Part shown: positions 15,566 through 22,879 of the stretch, one piece after another
Layout of the letters: each line of letters begins with the position of its first letter
Position numbering within the stretch: the stretch's first letter is position 1
From: DASUAO01 sp046484625
GTDB taxonomy: Bacteria; Actinomycetota; Acidimicrobiia; IMCC26256; PALSA-555
Length of the DNA: 38,086 nucleotides
NCBI GenBank assembly: GCA_046484625.1
Contig: JAWOIO010000036.1
Location: forward strand, 1 to 38,086
Direction: 5' to 3'
Notes under the pieces: generated by a model
Databases searched by the model: none
What the model was told of the DNA's origin: nothing
Seen by the model: only the letters and a program-made list of their open reading frames with translations
Position numbers and translations under genes: made by a program

Positions 15566-15571
15566 TACGCT
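15566..15571 (+). promoter_or_regulatory. Candidate -10 element for the leaderless GH13 gene
   Basis: TACGCT ends six bases before GTG 15578 and lies just downstream of tRNA-Ser. Confidence 0.5.
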
Positions 15572-15577
15572 CCCAGC

Positions 15578-17173
15578 GTGCACGAGTGGTGGCGCGATGC
15601 GGTGCTGTACCAGATCTATGTCCGGTCGTTCGCCGACTCGAACGGCGACGGCATCGGCGACCTCCAGGGCGTTGTGGCGCGCCTGGACCATCTCGCATGG
15701 CTCGGTGTCGACGGCATCTGGCTCTCGCCCACGTTCCCGTCGCCGAACGGCGACTGGGGCTACGACGTCGCTGACTACTTCGGCGTGCACCCCGACCTCG
15801 GGACCCAGGACGACCTCGACGCGCTGATCGCCGCGGCGGACACGGCCGGGATCAAGATCCTGCTGGACCTCGTCCCGAACCACACGAGCATCGAGCACGA
15901 GTGGTTCCGCGACGCCCGGTCCTCGCGCACGTCGGCCCACCGCGACTGGTACGTGTGGGCCGACCCCGCACCCGACGGCGGACCCCCGAACAACTGGGTC
16001 AGCAGCTTCGCCGGGCCCGCGTGGACGCTCGACCCCTCGCCTGCCCCGGGCGAGCCCGCGCAGTACTACCTGCACAACTTCCTCGACAGCCAGGCCGACC
16101 TGAACTGGTGGAACCCGGACGTCCGCGACGAGTTCGACCGGATCCTCCGGCACTGGTTCGACCGCGGCGTCGCCGGGTTCCGCATCGACGTCGCGCACAT
16201 GATCGTGAAGGACGCCGACCTGCGCGACAACCCTCCGGCCGGCGACGACGACTTCCTCCTCGACCGTCTGCGGGGCCAGGTGCCCGTCTACAACTCGAAC
16301 CGGCCCGAGGTGCACGACGTGCACCGGCACTGGCGCGGCGTCGCCGACGGGTACGACCCGCCGCGCCTGCTGCTCGGTGAGACCTTCGTGGGCGGGCTCG
16401 AGGAGGTCATCCCGTACTACGGATCGGGGGACGAGCTCGGGCTCGCCTTCAACATCCCGTTCCTCCAGGCGCCGTTCGAGGCGGCGACGCTGTGCGCGCT
16501 GGTCGAGGAGACCGAGCGCCTGCTTCCCGGCGACTGCACGCCGGTGTGGACCGGGAGCAACCACGATGTCTCGCGCGGGCCCACGCGCTGGGCTGCGGGC
16601 AACGTCGACGCCTTCCGCTGCGCGCTCGTCATGCTGTTGACCCTGCGGGGGAGCGCCGTCCTCTACTACGGCGACGAGATCGGGCTCCCGGACACCGACG
16701 TGCCCGATGACCGGCTCCTCGACCCCGTCACGATCCGCCTCCGTCCGATCCTCGACCGCGACGCGGCGCGCACCCCGATGCCCTGGTCCGCCGGGCCGGG
16801 AGCCGGGTTCACCGGCGCCGGCACCCAGCCGTGGCTTCCGTTCGGGGACGTCGACGCCTGCAACGTGGCCGACCAGCGCGACGACCCCGACTCGACGCTG
16901 CAGCTGACGCGCGCGCTCCTCGCGCTGCGCAAGGAGCACGTCGACCTGCGGACCGGCGGGTACCGGACGGTCGTGTGCGACGGTTCTCTGTGGGTGTGGC
17001 AGCGGGGCGACGCCGTCCTGGTGGCGGTCAACCTCGGTCCCGGCGCGTCGGCGACGCACGACGTCGAGGGAACGATCCTCGTGGGGACCGATCCGGCTCG
17101 GGTGGGGGCGGGCGTGCGTGGCCGGATGGAGCTCGGTCCCTACGAGGGCGTCGTCATCTCACGAGCCGTCTGA
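15578..17173 (+). CDS. GH13 alpha-glucosidase (oligo-1,6-glucosidase/maltase type)
   Basis: A 531-residue cytosolic glycoside hydrolase without signal peptide. It starts with WWRDAVLYQIYVRSFADSNGDGIGDL, typical of the alpha-glucosidase/trehalose synthase branch. Conserved regions: DLVPNH (97-102), GFRIDVAH with the nucleophile Asp204, LLGETF with the acid/base Glu268, and GSNHD with Asp330. A C-terminal beta domain follows. It would release glucose from short alpha-glucosides, which could feed the polyphosphate glucokinase; that link is inference. Linkage specificity cannot be read. Its 3' end overlaps the convergent AraC-MGMT gene by 15 bases. GTG start chosen from TACGCT six bases upstream. 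Confidence 0.9.
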   Translation: MHEWWRDAVLYQIYVRSFADSNGDGIGDLQGVVARLDHLAWLGVDGIWLSPTFPSPNGDWGYDVADYFGVHPDLGTQDDLDALIAAADTAGIKILLDLVPNHTSIEHEWFRDARSSRTSAHRDWYVWADPAPDGGPPNNWVSSFAGPAWTLDPSPAPGEPAQYYLHNFLDSQADLNWWNPDVRDEFDRILRHWFDRGVAGFRIDVAHMIVKDADLRDNPPAGDDDFLLDRLRGQVPVYNSNRPEVHDVHRHWRGVADGYDPPRLLLGETFVGGLEEVIPYYGSGDELGLAFNIPFLQAPFEAATLCALVEETERLLPGDCTPVWTGSNHDVSRGPTRWAAGNVDAFRCALVMLLTLRGSAVLYYGDEIGLPDTDVPDDRLLDPVTIRLRPILDRDAARTPMPWSAGPGAGFTGAGTQPWLPFGDVDACNVADQRDDPDSTLQLTRALLALRKEHVDLRTGGYRTVVCDGSLWVWQRGDAVLVAVNLGPGASATHDVEGTILVGTDPARVGAGVRGRMELGPYEGVVISRAV

Positions 17174-18061
17174 CGCGCCGCCCGCGACCGACGCGCCCTC
17201 GCGCTCGAGGAGCGCCCGCTTGCGTTCGACGCCCATCGAGTAGCTGCCGAGCCCGCCGGCCGCAGGAACGACCCGGTGACACGGGACGACCACCGGCGCG
17301 GGGTTCGTCGCGCATGCTCGCCCGACGGCACGCGCGGCCTTCGGGTGGCCGATGGCCGCGGCGACCTGCGCGTACGTCCGCGTCTGGCCCGCGGGGATCC
17401 GTCGGAGCTCCTCCCACACGCGCCGCTGGAACGCGGTGCCCTTGAGGTCGAGGGGCAGGTCGTGCGCGGGAAGCGCGCCGGCGATGCCGTCGAGGACGAC
17501 CTCGACCAGGTCGCGCAGGGTTCCGTCGTCACGGTGCAGGTCGGCCGCATGGAACTCGCCGGCGAGTCGAGCCACGAGCTCCGAGGGAGCGTCCCCGAGC
17601 GCCACCGAGCAGAGGCCGCGCTCCGTGGCGGCGACGAGCAGCGCGCCGAGCGAGCTGGGCACGACCGTGTAGGTGATGGTCGCGCCCGCGCCACCGGCGC
17701 GATACGACGCCGGTGTCATCCCGAGGTGGTCGTGGGCCGACTCGTAGAGCCGGCTGGTGGATCCGTACCCGGCGCTGAACAGCGCGAGCGCGACCTCGTC
17801 GCCGTCGCGCAAGCCCTCCCGGAGCCGTTCCCGCCTCAGCGCGTCGGCGTACTGACGGGGGGTGACGCCGAGCACGCGGACGAACGCGCGTCGAAGCGAG
17901 TCCGGCGACACGTCGAGCGCGTCGGCGATCTCGGCCGTCGTGGGGATCCGATCGTCGATGGAGGCGATCCGGGCACAGGCCGCCTCGACGAGGGTCCGGC
18001 CCTGGGCGTCGGTCGGGGGTCCGGTGGGGGCGACGGTCGTGGGGGCAATGGTGGTGGTCAC
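17159..18061 (-). CDS. AraC-type HTH fused to O6-methylguanine-DNA methyltransferase
   Basis: A 300-residue protein with an AraC-family DNA-binding domain (about 25-121, ending LGMTPASYRAGG as in Ada) and a C-terminal alkyltransferase domain (about 130-290). The latter shows the suicide Cys261 in VVPCHRVV, GTAFQRRVWEELRRIPAG, and GGLGSYSMGVERKRALLERE. This is E. coli Ada without its N-terminal zinc domain, so the methylphosphotriester sensor that turns Ada into an activator is missing. Repair activity is well supported; a regulatory role is open. GTG 18061 has TACAAC six bases upstream. The C-terminus overlaps the GH13 gene tail to tail. Confidence 0.9.
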   Translation of the reverse strand: MTTTIAPTTVAPTGPPTDAQGRTLVEAACARIASIDDRIPTTAEIADALDVSPDSLRRAFVRVLGVTPRQYADALRRERLREGLRDGDEVALALFSAGYGSTSRLYESAHDHLGMTPASYRAGGAGATITYTVVPSSLGALLVAATERGLCSVALGDAPSELVARLAGEFHAADLHRDDGTLRDLVEVVLDGIAGALPAHDLPLDLKGTAFQRRVWEELRRIPAGQTRTYAQVAAAIGHPKAARAVGRACATNPAPVVVPCHRVVPAAGGLGSYSMGVERKRALLEREGASVAGGASDGS

Positions 18062-18067
18062 CCGTCC

Positions 18068-18073
18068 GTTGTA
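18068..18073 (-). promoter_or_regulatory. Candidate -10 element for the AraC-MGMT gene
   Basis: TACAAC on the minus strand, six bases before GTG 18061. The final base departs from TAnnnT. Confidence 0.4.
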
Positions 18074-18093
18074 CGACGGGGCGCCCGCCACCG

Positions 18094-19113
18094 CTATCCG
18101 CTTTCGGCGTGCGCGGCGGTCCATTCGAGGAGCCGCTCGACCGGCCAGGCGTTGACGATCCGGTCCACGTCGAGGCCGGCCTCGGCCACCCGGTGACAGC
18201 CGTAGGGCTGCCAGTCGAGCTGCCACGTGGCGTGGGCGTCGGAGTCGATGGCGATCCTGGTCCCCGACTCCTCGACGATGCGGAGGAGACGCCGGGGCGG
18301 GTCGAGGCGCTCGGGCCGGCAGTTCACCTCGATCGCCTTGTCGAGGTGGGCGGCGGCCGCGAACACGAGCTCGGCGTCGAAGGTGGACTCGGGGCGGCCG
18401 CGGCCGACGACGAGCCGGCCGGTGCAGTGGCCCAGGATGTCGACGTGGGGGTTTGCGAGCGCCGTGACCATGCGCTTGGTCATCGCGCCCGACTCCATGT
18501 CGAGCTTGGTGTGCACGCTCGCGACCACGACGTCGAGCCGCTCGAGCAGCTCGTCGTCCATGTCGAGCGAGCCGTCGTCACGGATGTCGACCTCCATGCC
18601 CGCCAGGATGCGGAACGGGGCGACCTCGTCGTTCAGGGCCGCGACGACGTCGAGCTGCTCCGCGAGCCGTTCGGCGTCGAGCCCGCCCGCAACGCGCACG
18701 AGCGGCGAGTGATCGGTGAGGGCCAGGTACTCGTGACCGAGCTCGGCCGCGGCGCGGGCCATCGCATCGATCGTGGCGCCACCGTCGGACCAGTCGGAGT
18801 GGAGGTGGAGATCGCCGCGCAGCGCGGCGCGCACCGGGCCGGCGAGATCCGTGGGCGGCGCGGTCGACCCGTCGAGCTTCGTGAGGTACTCGGGGGTCTT
18901 CCCCGCGAGCGCCTCCACGATCACCGCCGCGCTGCTCTTCCCGATGTCGGGGAGCTCGGTCAGTCGGCCCGCGTCGGCGAGCGCGCGCAGCTCGTCGACG
19001 GGAACGTCGCGGATCGCGTCGGCGGCGCGGCGGAACGCCTGCACCTTCGGTCGCGCGTTGCGCACCCGCTGCATCAGGTCGGCGATGCGTTCGAGCGCTT
19101 CGACCGGATCCAC
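18094..19113 (-). CDS. Helix-hairpin-helix + PHP-domain protein (PolX-like without polymerase domain)
   Basis: A 339-residue protein. Residues about 1-80 resemble the helical N-terminal domain of family X DNA polymerases (ALERIADLM, KVQAFRRAADAIRDVP, LTELPDIGKSSAAVIVEAL), including the helix-hairpin-helix. Residues about 95-330 are a PHP metallohydrolase domain: DLHLHSDWSDGG, LALTDHSP, GMEVDI, SVHTKLDM, DILGHCTGR, EVNCRPERLDPP and DSDAH supply the His/Asp metal ligands. The nucleotidyltransferase palm of bacterial PolX is absent. A DNA phosphoesterase or 3'-5' exonuclease role is plausible; the substrate is unknown. GTG 19113 has TACCGT six bases upstream. It diverges from tRNA-Ser. Confidence 0.85.
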   Translation of the reverse strand: MDPVEALERIADLMQRVRNARPKVQAFRRAADAIRDVPVDELRALADAGRLTELPDIGKSSAAVIVEALAGKTPEYLTKLDGSTAPPTDLAGPVRAALRGDLHLHSDWSDGGATIDAMARAAAELGHEYLALTDHSPLVRVAGGLDAERLAEQLDVVAALNDEVAPFRILAGMEVDIRDDGSLDMDDELLERLDVVVASVHTKLDMESGAMTKRMVTALANPHVDILGHCTGRLVVGRGRPESTFDAELVFAAAAHLDKAIEVNCRPERLDPPRRLLRIVEESGTRIAIDSDAHATWQLDWQPYGCHRVAEAGLDVDRIVNAWPVERLLEWTAAHAESG

Positions 19114-19119
19114 GCGGCC

Positions 19120-19125
19120 ACGGTA
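19120..19125 (-). promoter_or_regulatory. Candidate -10 element for the PHP gene
   Basis: TACCGT on the minus strand, six bases before GTG 19113. Confidence 0.5.
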
Positions 19126-19143
19126 CCCGAGCACCGCGACGCG

Positions 19144-19149
19144 TAGACT
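19144..19149 (+). promoter_or_regulatory. Candidate -10 element for tRNA-Ser (GCU)
   Basis: TAGACT ends 12 bases before the tRNA 5' end, the same spacing as for tRNA-Leu. It would also drive the RraA-like gene whose ATG overlaps the tRNA 3' end. Confidence 0.5.
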
Positions 19150-19161
19150 TCGATTCCTCCC

Positions 19162-19253
19162 GGAGGGATGACCGAGAGGCCGAAGGTGCTCGCCTGCTAA
19201 GCGAGTAGGGGGTGCAAACCTCCTCGAGGGTTCAAATCCCTCTCCCTCCGCCA
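19162..19253 (+). tRNA. tRNA-Ser (anticodon GCU), CCA encoded
   Basis: The acceptor stem GGAGGGA pairs with TCCCTCC. The anticodon stem CTCGC/GCGAG holds the loop CTGCTAA with anticodon GCT. There is a long variable arm (TAGGGGGTGCAAACCTCCTC), and the T arm is GAGGG-TTCAAAT-CCCTC. The discriminator G19250 is followed by CCA at 19251-19253. Of the four tRNAs here it is the only one with CCA in the DNA, and that A is also the first base of the next gene's ATG. Confidence 0.96.
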
Positions 19254-19873
19254 TGCACGCAACGGAACGGGCGCTGCTCGCCCTCGGTTCGGCGACCCTC
19301 GGTGAGTCCGGCGGTCGCCCGATGCGCGCGCGGGTGCGGCCGGTGTGGACGGGCGCGACGCTCGCCTCGCCCGCGTTCCCGGTGCAGTGCACGCCGGGCG
19401 ACAACCTGGCTGTCCACGCGGCAGTCGCGCGCGCACCGCTCGGGCACGCTCTGGTGGTCGACGTCGGGTCCGAGCGGGAGCTCGGCTACTGGGGCGAGGT
19501 GCTCACCACCGCGGCCGAGGCCCGAGGCCTCACCGGGCTCGTCATCGACGGGTGCGTCCGCGACGTCGCCGCGCTCGAGGCTCACGGCTTCCCGGTCTTC
19601 TCCACCGGCATCGCGCTCCCGGGGGCCACGAAGGACCGCCCCGGCCGGATCGGCAGCCCGGTCGCGGTCGGGGGCGTCGAGGTCGCAGCGGGCGACTGGG
19701 TTATCGGCGACGTCGACGGCGTCACGGTCGTCCCGGGGGATCGGGTCGAGGATGTGCTCGCCGCGGGCCGCGCCCGCGAGGCGAAGGAGACCGGCCTCTT
19801 CGACGCCCTCCGCGGCGGTCAGACGATGCTCGAGCTGTTGGGCCTCGACGCCGACCGCATCGACGGGGCGTAG
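19253..19873 (+). CDS. RraA-like protein (HMG/CHA aldolase-RraA superfamily)
   Basis: A 206-residue protein with the RraA fold. Members are class II pyruvate aldolases/oxaloacetate decarboxylases or RNase E regulators. Seen: LGSATLGESGG near the start, the loop GSERELGYWGEVLTTAAEARGLTGLV and the DGCVRD motif that together form the metal/pyruvate site in the aldolases, then FPVFSTGIALPGATK and WVIGDVDGVTVVP. ATG 19253 starts on the last base of the tRNA-Ser CCA. The conserved SATLGESGG block lies before the next in-frame ATG (19322), so the early start is favoured. Without evidence of an RNase E partner here, an aldolase or decarboxylase is more likely than a regulator. Confidence 0.85.
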   Translation: MHATERALLALGSATLGESGGRPMRARVRPVWTGATLASPAFPVQCTPGDNLAVHAAVARAPLGHALVVDVGSERELGYWGEVLTTAAEARGLTGLVIDGCVRDVAALEAHGFPVFSTGIALPGATKDRPGRIGSPVAVGGVEVAAGDWVIGDVDGVTVVPGDRVEDVLAAGRAREAKETGLFDALRGGQTMLELLGLDADRIDGA

Positions 19874-19876
19874 GGT
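19871..19876 (+). promoter_or_regulatory. Candidate -10 element inside the upstream stop codon
   Basis: TAGGGT starts on the TAG stop of the RraA-like gene and ends six bases before ATG 19883. Confidence 0.45.
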
Positions 19877-19882
19877 TCGTCG

Positions 19883-20947
19883 ATGTCGACGACCACCCCA
19901 AGTCGTGCCCTCCGCCCGTTCGTCGTCGCCCTGATCGCGGCGCTCGGCCTCTTCGCGTCGATCCCGGCCGTCCCGGCCGGCGCACGGGCGGTCACCGCGC
20001 CCGCCGACGAGGAGGCGGCATGCGGGGCGTTCCGCGACTTCTTCGAGACCACGTTCGTCTTGAGCTTCCTGATCACCTTCGCCCAAGGGCTCGCGGAGTC
20101 CGGTGAGGGCGACGCCGCCGACTCCGGGAGCCCGGGCTCCGGCGAAGGCGACTTCGACGCCCAGCAGCTCCAGGACATCTTCCTCCTCGTTCTCTCACCT
20201 CGGCTCGAGGACGCGACCGGGCTGCTCGCCCGCTCGGCGCCCCGCGCGTTGCGGGCGGCGTTCCGGGAGCAGACGGCGGTCTTCGGACGCGGCACCGAGA
20301 TCCTGCGCGACGACCTCGGGCTCACCGAGCGCCAGATCGCGGCGCTCCGCGACGCCGACCTCACCGTGTCCGACCCGGACGACCTCCTCTCGTCGGCCGA
20401 CATCGACGAAGCGACCCTCGAGCGCGCCGCCGAGAAGTTCGGGAAGGCGGCCGCGGGCCTCGACCTCGAGGGCGCGTCCACCACACCGAAGGCCGAGCGC
20501 GCGTTCGTCGCGTTCGGCGGACGCTGCGGAGTTCTCCCGACCGAGGTCGACTGCGACGAGCTGCTGACCGGTCCCGAAGCGGAGGACCTCGTCGGGGCCC
20601 CCGTCGACGTGTCCGACGCGAACGGGGCGTGTGAGTACGAGGGACCCGACGACGACGGAATCGAGGCCCCCCGGATCGGGCTCGAGGTGTACGCGAGCGC
20701 ACCTGCCTACGAGAACCTCCTCGAGAACGCGACCAGCGAGGAGGTCGACGGCGTCGGTACCGACGCGAGCCGCCGCGACGGCTTCTCCACCTTCTCGAGC
20801 ACCTCGACGTGTGGGGCGACGCTCGTGGTCCGCGACGCCAAGGCCGACCTCACGCTCGTGGTTGCCGTCTGCCTGGGCGACGAGGAGGTCACCGACGAGG
20901 TGCTCGTCGATCTCGCCACGGTGGTGCTCGACCGCGTCGAGGTCTGA
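19883..20947 (+). CDS. Secreted protein of unknown function
   Basis: A 354-residue protein I do not recognise. It has an N-terminal signal peptide: basic start, hydrophobic core about 12-28, and a likely cut after the AGARA region. An Ala/Asp/Glu-rich helical domain (about 45-200) follows, with a Gly/Ser/Glu spacer near 72-90. The C-terminal domain (about 205-354) has paired cysteines (GGRCGV, EVDCDELLTG, GACEYEGP, TSTCGATL, VAVCLGDEE), plausibly disulfide-bonded. The pattern of Cys-x-x-Leu-Leu followed by a Cys-x-Tyr/Trp strand recalls small secreted actinobacterial DUF3558-type modules, but this is only a resemblance. TAGGGT six bases upstream of the ATG supports the start. Confidence 0.8.
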   Translation: MSTTTPSRALRPFVVALIAALGLFASIPAVPAGARAVTAPADEEAACGAFRDFFETTFVLSFLITFAQGLAESGEGDAADSGSPGSGEGDFDAQQLQDIFLLVLSPRLEDATGLLARSAPRALRAAFREQTAVFGRGTEILRDDLGLTERQIAALRDADLTVSDPDDLLSSADIDEATLERAAEKFGKAAAGLDLEGASTTPKAERAFVAFGGRCGVLPTEVDCDELLTGPEAEDLVGAPVDVSDANGACEYEGPDDDGIEAPRIGLEVYASAPAYENLLENATSEEVDGVGTDASRRDGFSTFSSTSTCGATLVVRDAKADLTLVVAVCLGDEEVTDEVLVDLATVVLDRVEV

Positions 20948-20959
20948 GGTCGGCAACCC

Positions 20960-21907
20960 TTACGGGGTCACGAGGTTCGGGGGCCGCTCGCCCGCGAGCA
21001 CGGCGACGGCGCCCTCGCATGCGAGGCGCGCCATGCGGGTCCGCGTCGCCGTCGAGGCCGACCCGATGTGGGGGAGCAGCACGGCGCGCGGCGCGGCGAG
21101 CAGACGGGGATGGACCTCGGGCTCCTGCTCGAAGACGTCGAGCCCCGCGGCGAACAGATGGCCGTCCTCGAGCGCGGCAGCCAAGGCCTCCTCGTCGACG
21201 ACCGGACCCCGCGCGGTGTTCACGAGCACCGATCCCGGCCGCATCCGCGCGAGCCGGTCAGCGTCGAAGAGGTGGTGCGTCGCGTCGGTGAGTGGGACGT
21301 GCAGCGACACGACATCCGACTCGCCCAGCATGGCGTCGAGGTCGGCACGCCATCCCGACTCGCCGGTGTCGGTCCGGCTGTGGTGCAGGACGTGCATGTC
21401 GAACCCGGCGGCGCGCCGTGCGACGGCGCGGCCGATGCGCCCGTACCCCACCAGCCCCAGCGTCGCCCCGTGCACGTCGTGCCCCAGGTACTGGTTGATC
21501 CCCCATCCGTGCCACCGTTCGTTCCGCAGGTCGGCCTCGGCTACGGAGGCCAGTCGGGCCGCGGCGAGGACGAGGAGGAAGGCGAGGTCGGCGGTCGTCT
21601 CGTCGAGGACGCCGGGCGTGTTGCACACCGCGACGCCGGCCGCGGTCGCCGCGGCGACGTCGACGTTGTCGTAGCCCACCGCGACGTTCGCGACGACCTT
21701 CAGCCGGGGGGCGCCGTGCTCGATGACGGACGCGTCGATGCGATCGGTCAGCAGCGACACGATCGCGTCGACGTCGCGCACTGCAGCGCGCAGCTCGTCG
21801 GTGGTAAAGGCACGGTCGTCGTCACGGGCAACGATCTCGTGCCCGGCGGCCGACAGCGGGTCGGTGCCGCCGTCGGGGAGACGCCGGGTGACGAGGACGC
21901 GCGCCAT
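20960..21907 (-). CDS. D-isomer-specific 2-hydroxyacid dehydrogenase (glyoxylate/hydroxypyruvate reductase-like)
   Basis: A 315-residue NAD(P)-dependent oxidoreductase. The nucleotide-binding motif is LGLVGYGRIGRAVA. Catalytic residues are the Arg in VNTARGPVVDE, the Glu in DVFEQEP, and the His in LPHIGSA. NVAVGYDNVDV and GVLDETTADLAFLLVLAA are typical of the glyoxylate reductase branch. It lies nine bases downstream of the cupin gene on the same strand and beside the AllA-like gene, whose family releases glyoxylate; the substrate glyoxylate is therefore an inference from both family and context. Confidence 0.9.
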   Translation of the reverse strand: MARVLVTRRLPDGGTDPLSAAGHEIVARDDDRAFTTDELRAAVRDVDAIVSLLTDRIDASVIEHGAPRLKVVANVAVGYDNVDVAAATAAGVAVCNTPGVLDETTADLAFLLVLAAARLASVAEADLRNERWHGWGINQYLGHDVHGATLGLVGYGRIGRAVARRAAGFDMHVLHHSRTDTGESGWRADLDAMLGESDVVSLHVPLTDATHHLFDADRLARMRPGSVLVNTARGPVVDEEALAAALEDGHLFAAGLDVFEQEPEVHPRLLAAPRAVLLPHIGSASTATRTRMARLACEGAVAVLAGERPPNLVTP

Positions 21908-21916
21908 CGGAGCGCG

Positions 21917-22300
21917 TCAGTGCGAGGTGTAGTCGACGACGCCGGCGTCGGGGACCCCGACCGCGAAGCAGAAGCAGTGGATCGGCGCGTTGGCGCTGAG
22001 CGGCCGGAGGCTGTGGACCAGGTTCGGGGGGATGTGCACGAGGTCGCCCTGCGCGATCTCACGCTCCTCGCCGTCGATCGTCATCAGGCCGCGACCGGAC
22101 GTGACGTAATAGAACTCGTGGGTGGGGTGAGAGTGCGGGTCGACGAGCCCGCCGCCCGCCACCTCGAACTCGCTCACCAGCTCGAGGTGGCCGCCGACGG
22201 TGATGTCATGCATCTCACGCGGCGAGATGAGCCACCACACCGGAACGGTGCCGTTGTGCTCGACGACCGGCTCGACGTCCTCGATCGAACGCACATCCAT
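21917..22300 (-). CDS. Small cupin-domain protein
   Basis: A 127-residue single-domain cupin. Motif 1 is DPHSHPTHEFYYVTSGRG (His, His, Glu metal ligands) and motif 2 is GDLVHIPPNLVHSLRP (His ligand), giving a complete 3-His/1-Glu site. The start is firm: GGGAGA lies about seven bases before ATG 22300. The reaction is unknown; small cupins of this shape are isomerases, dioxygenases or binding proteins. Its neighbours are a 2-hydroxyacid dehydrogenase downstream and a divergent ureidoglycolate lyase homologue. Confidence 0.87.
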   Translation of the reverse strand: MDVRSIEDVEPVVEHNGTVPVWWLISPREMHDITVGGHLELVSEFEVAGGGLVDPHSHPTHEFYYVTSGRGLMTIDGEEREIAQGDLVHIPPNLVHSLRPLSANAPIHCFCFAVGVPDAGVVDYTSH

Positions 22301-22375
22301 CGCTCGTCTCCCTGGCGCATCCGCAGGGCGTTCCGGCGCCCGGCCGCCAATGTAGCGATCTGGCATCCTGGCGCG

Positions 22376-22879
22376 ATGAGCACCGCCCGCCGCATCGTCG
22401 TGGAGGCCGCCCCGCTCACACCCGAGACGTGGGCGCCCTTCGGCTGGCTCCCGGTGCTCGACACCGATCCCGCCGACGGCGACCACACACTCTCCTTCGC
22501 CTGGGCCGACCCTCACCTCAACGTCATCACCCACGCTTCCGACGAGGTGGAGCACACCGACGACGGTCCGGTGTGCGCGCGCCTCTACCGCCACCGGACC
22601 CACACCCAGGCATTGATGCCGCTCAACTGCGCGGCGGTCGTGGCCGTTGCTCCGGCATCGCTCGCGTTCGCCGCCGCCGACGATGTCGGGGAGATCCGAG
22701 CGTTCCGCCTCGCACCCCAGGACGTCTTCGTCCTCCACGCCGGGACGTGGCACTGGGGCCCGTTCCCGATCGGCGACGAGCCCGTGTGCCTCCTCAACGT
22801 CCAGGGGCGCCGTTACTCGGAGGACAACGCCTACGTCGAGCTCGGGCCACTCGGGGTCGAGGCGGTCGTCAGGTCCTGA
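22376..22879 (+). CDS. Ureidoglycolate lyase (AllA) family protein
   Basis: A 167-residue member of the AllA family, which splits ureidoglycolate to glyoxylate and urea in allantoin breakdown. Family features: PLTPETWAPFGWLP at the N-terminus, RHRTHTQALMPLN in the middle (metal-ligand region), and VFVLHAGTWHWGPFPIG. No other allantoin or purine catabolism gene lies in the window, so the physiological substrate is uncertain. A CATCCT hexamer sits six bases before ATG 22376. The 3' end overlaps the convergent DUF389 gene by 11 bases. Confidence 0.82.
   Translation: MSTARRIVVEAAPLTPETWAPFGWLPVLDTDPADGDHTLSFAWADPHLNVITHASDEVEHTDDGPVCARLYRHRTHTQALMPLNCAAVVAVAPASLAFAAADDVGEIRAFRLAPQDVFVLHAGTWHWGPFPIGDEPVCLLNVQGRRYSEDNAYVELGPLGVEAVVRS

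Noticed and set aside
14321..17059. A 912-codon minus-strand frame opposite serS, tRNA-Ser and the GH13 gene
   Set aside because: It runs through a tRNA gene and two well-recognised genes on the other strand and shows no domain; high GC leaves antisense frames open.
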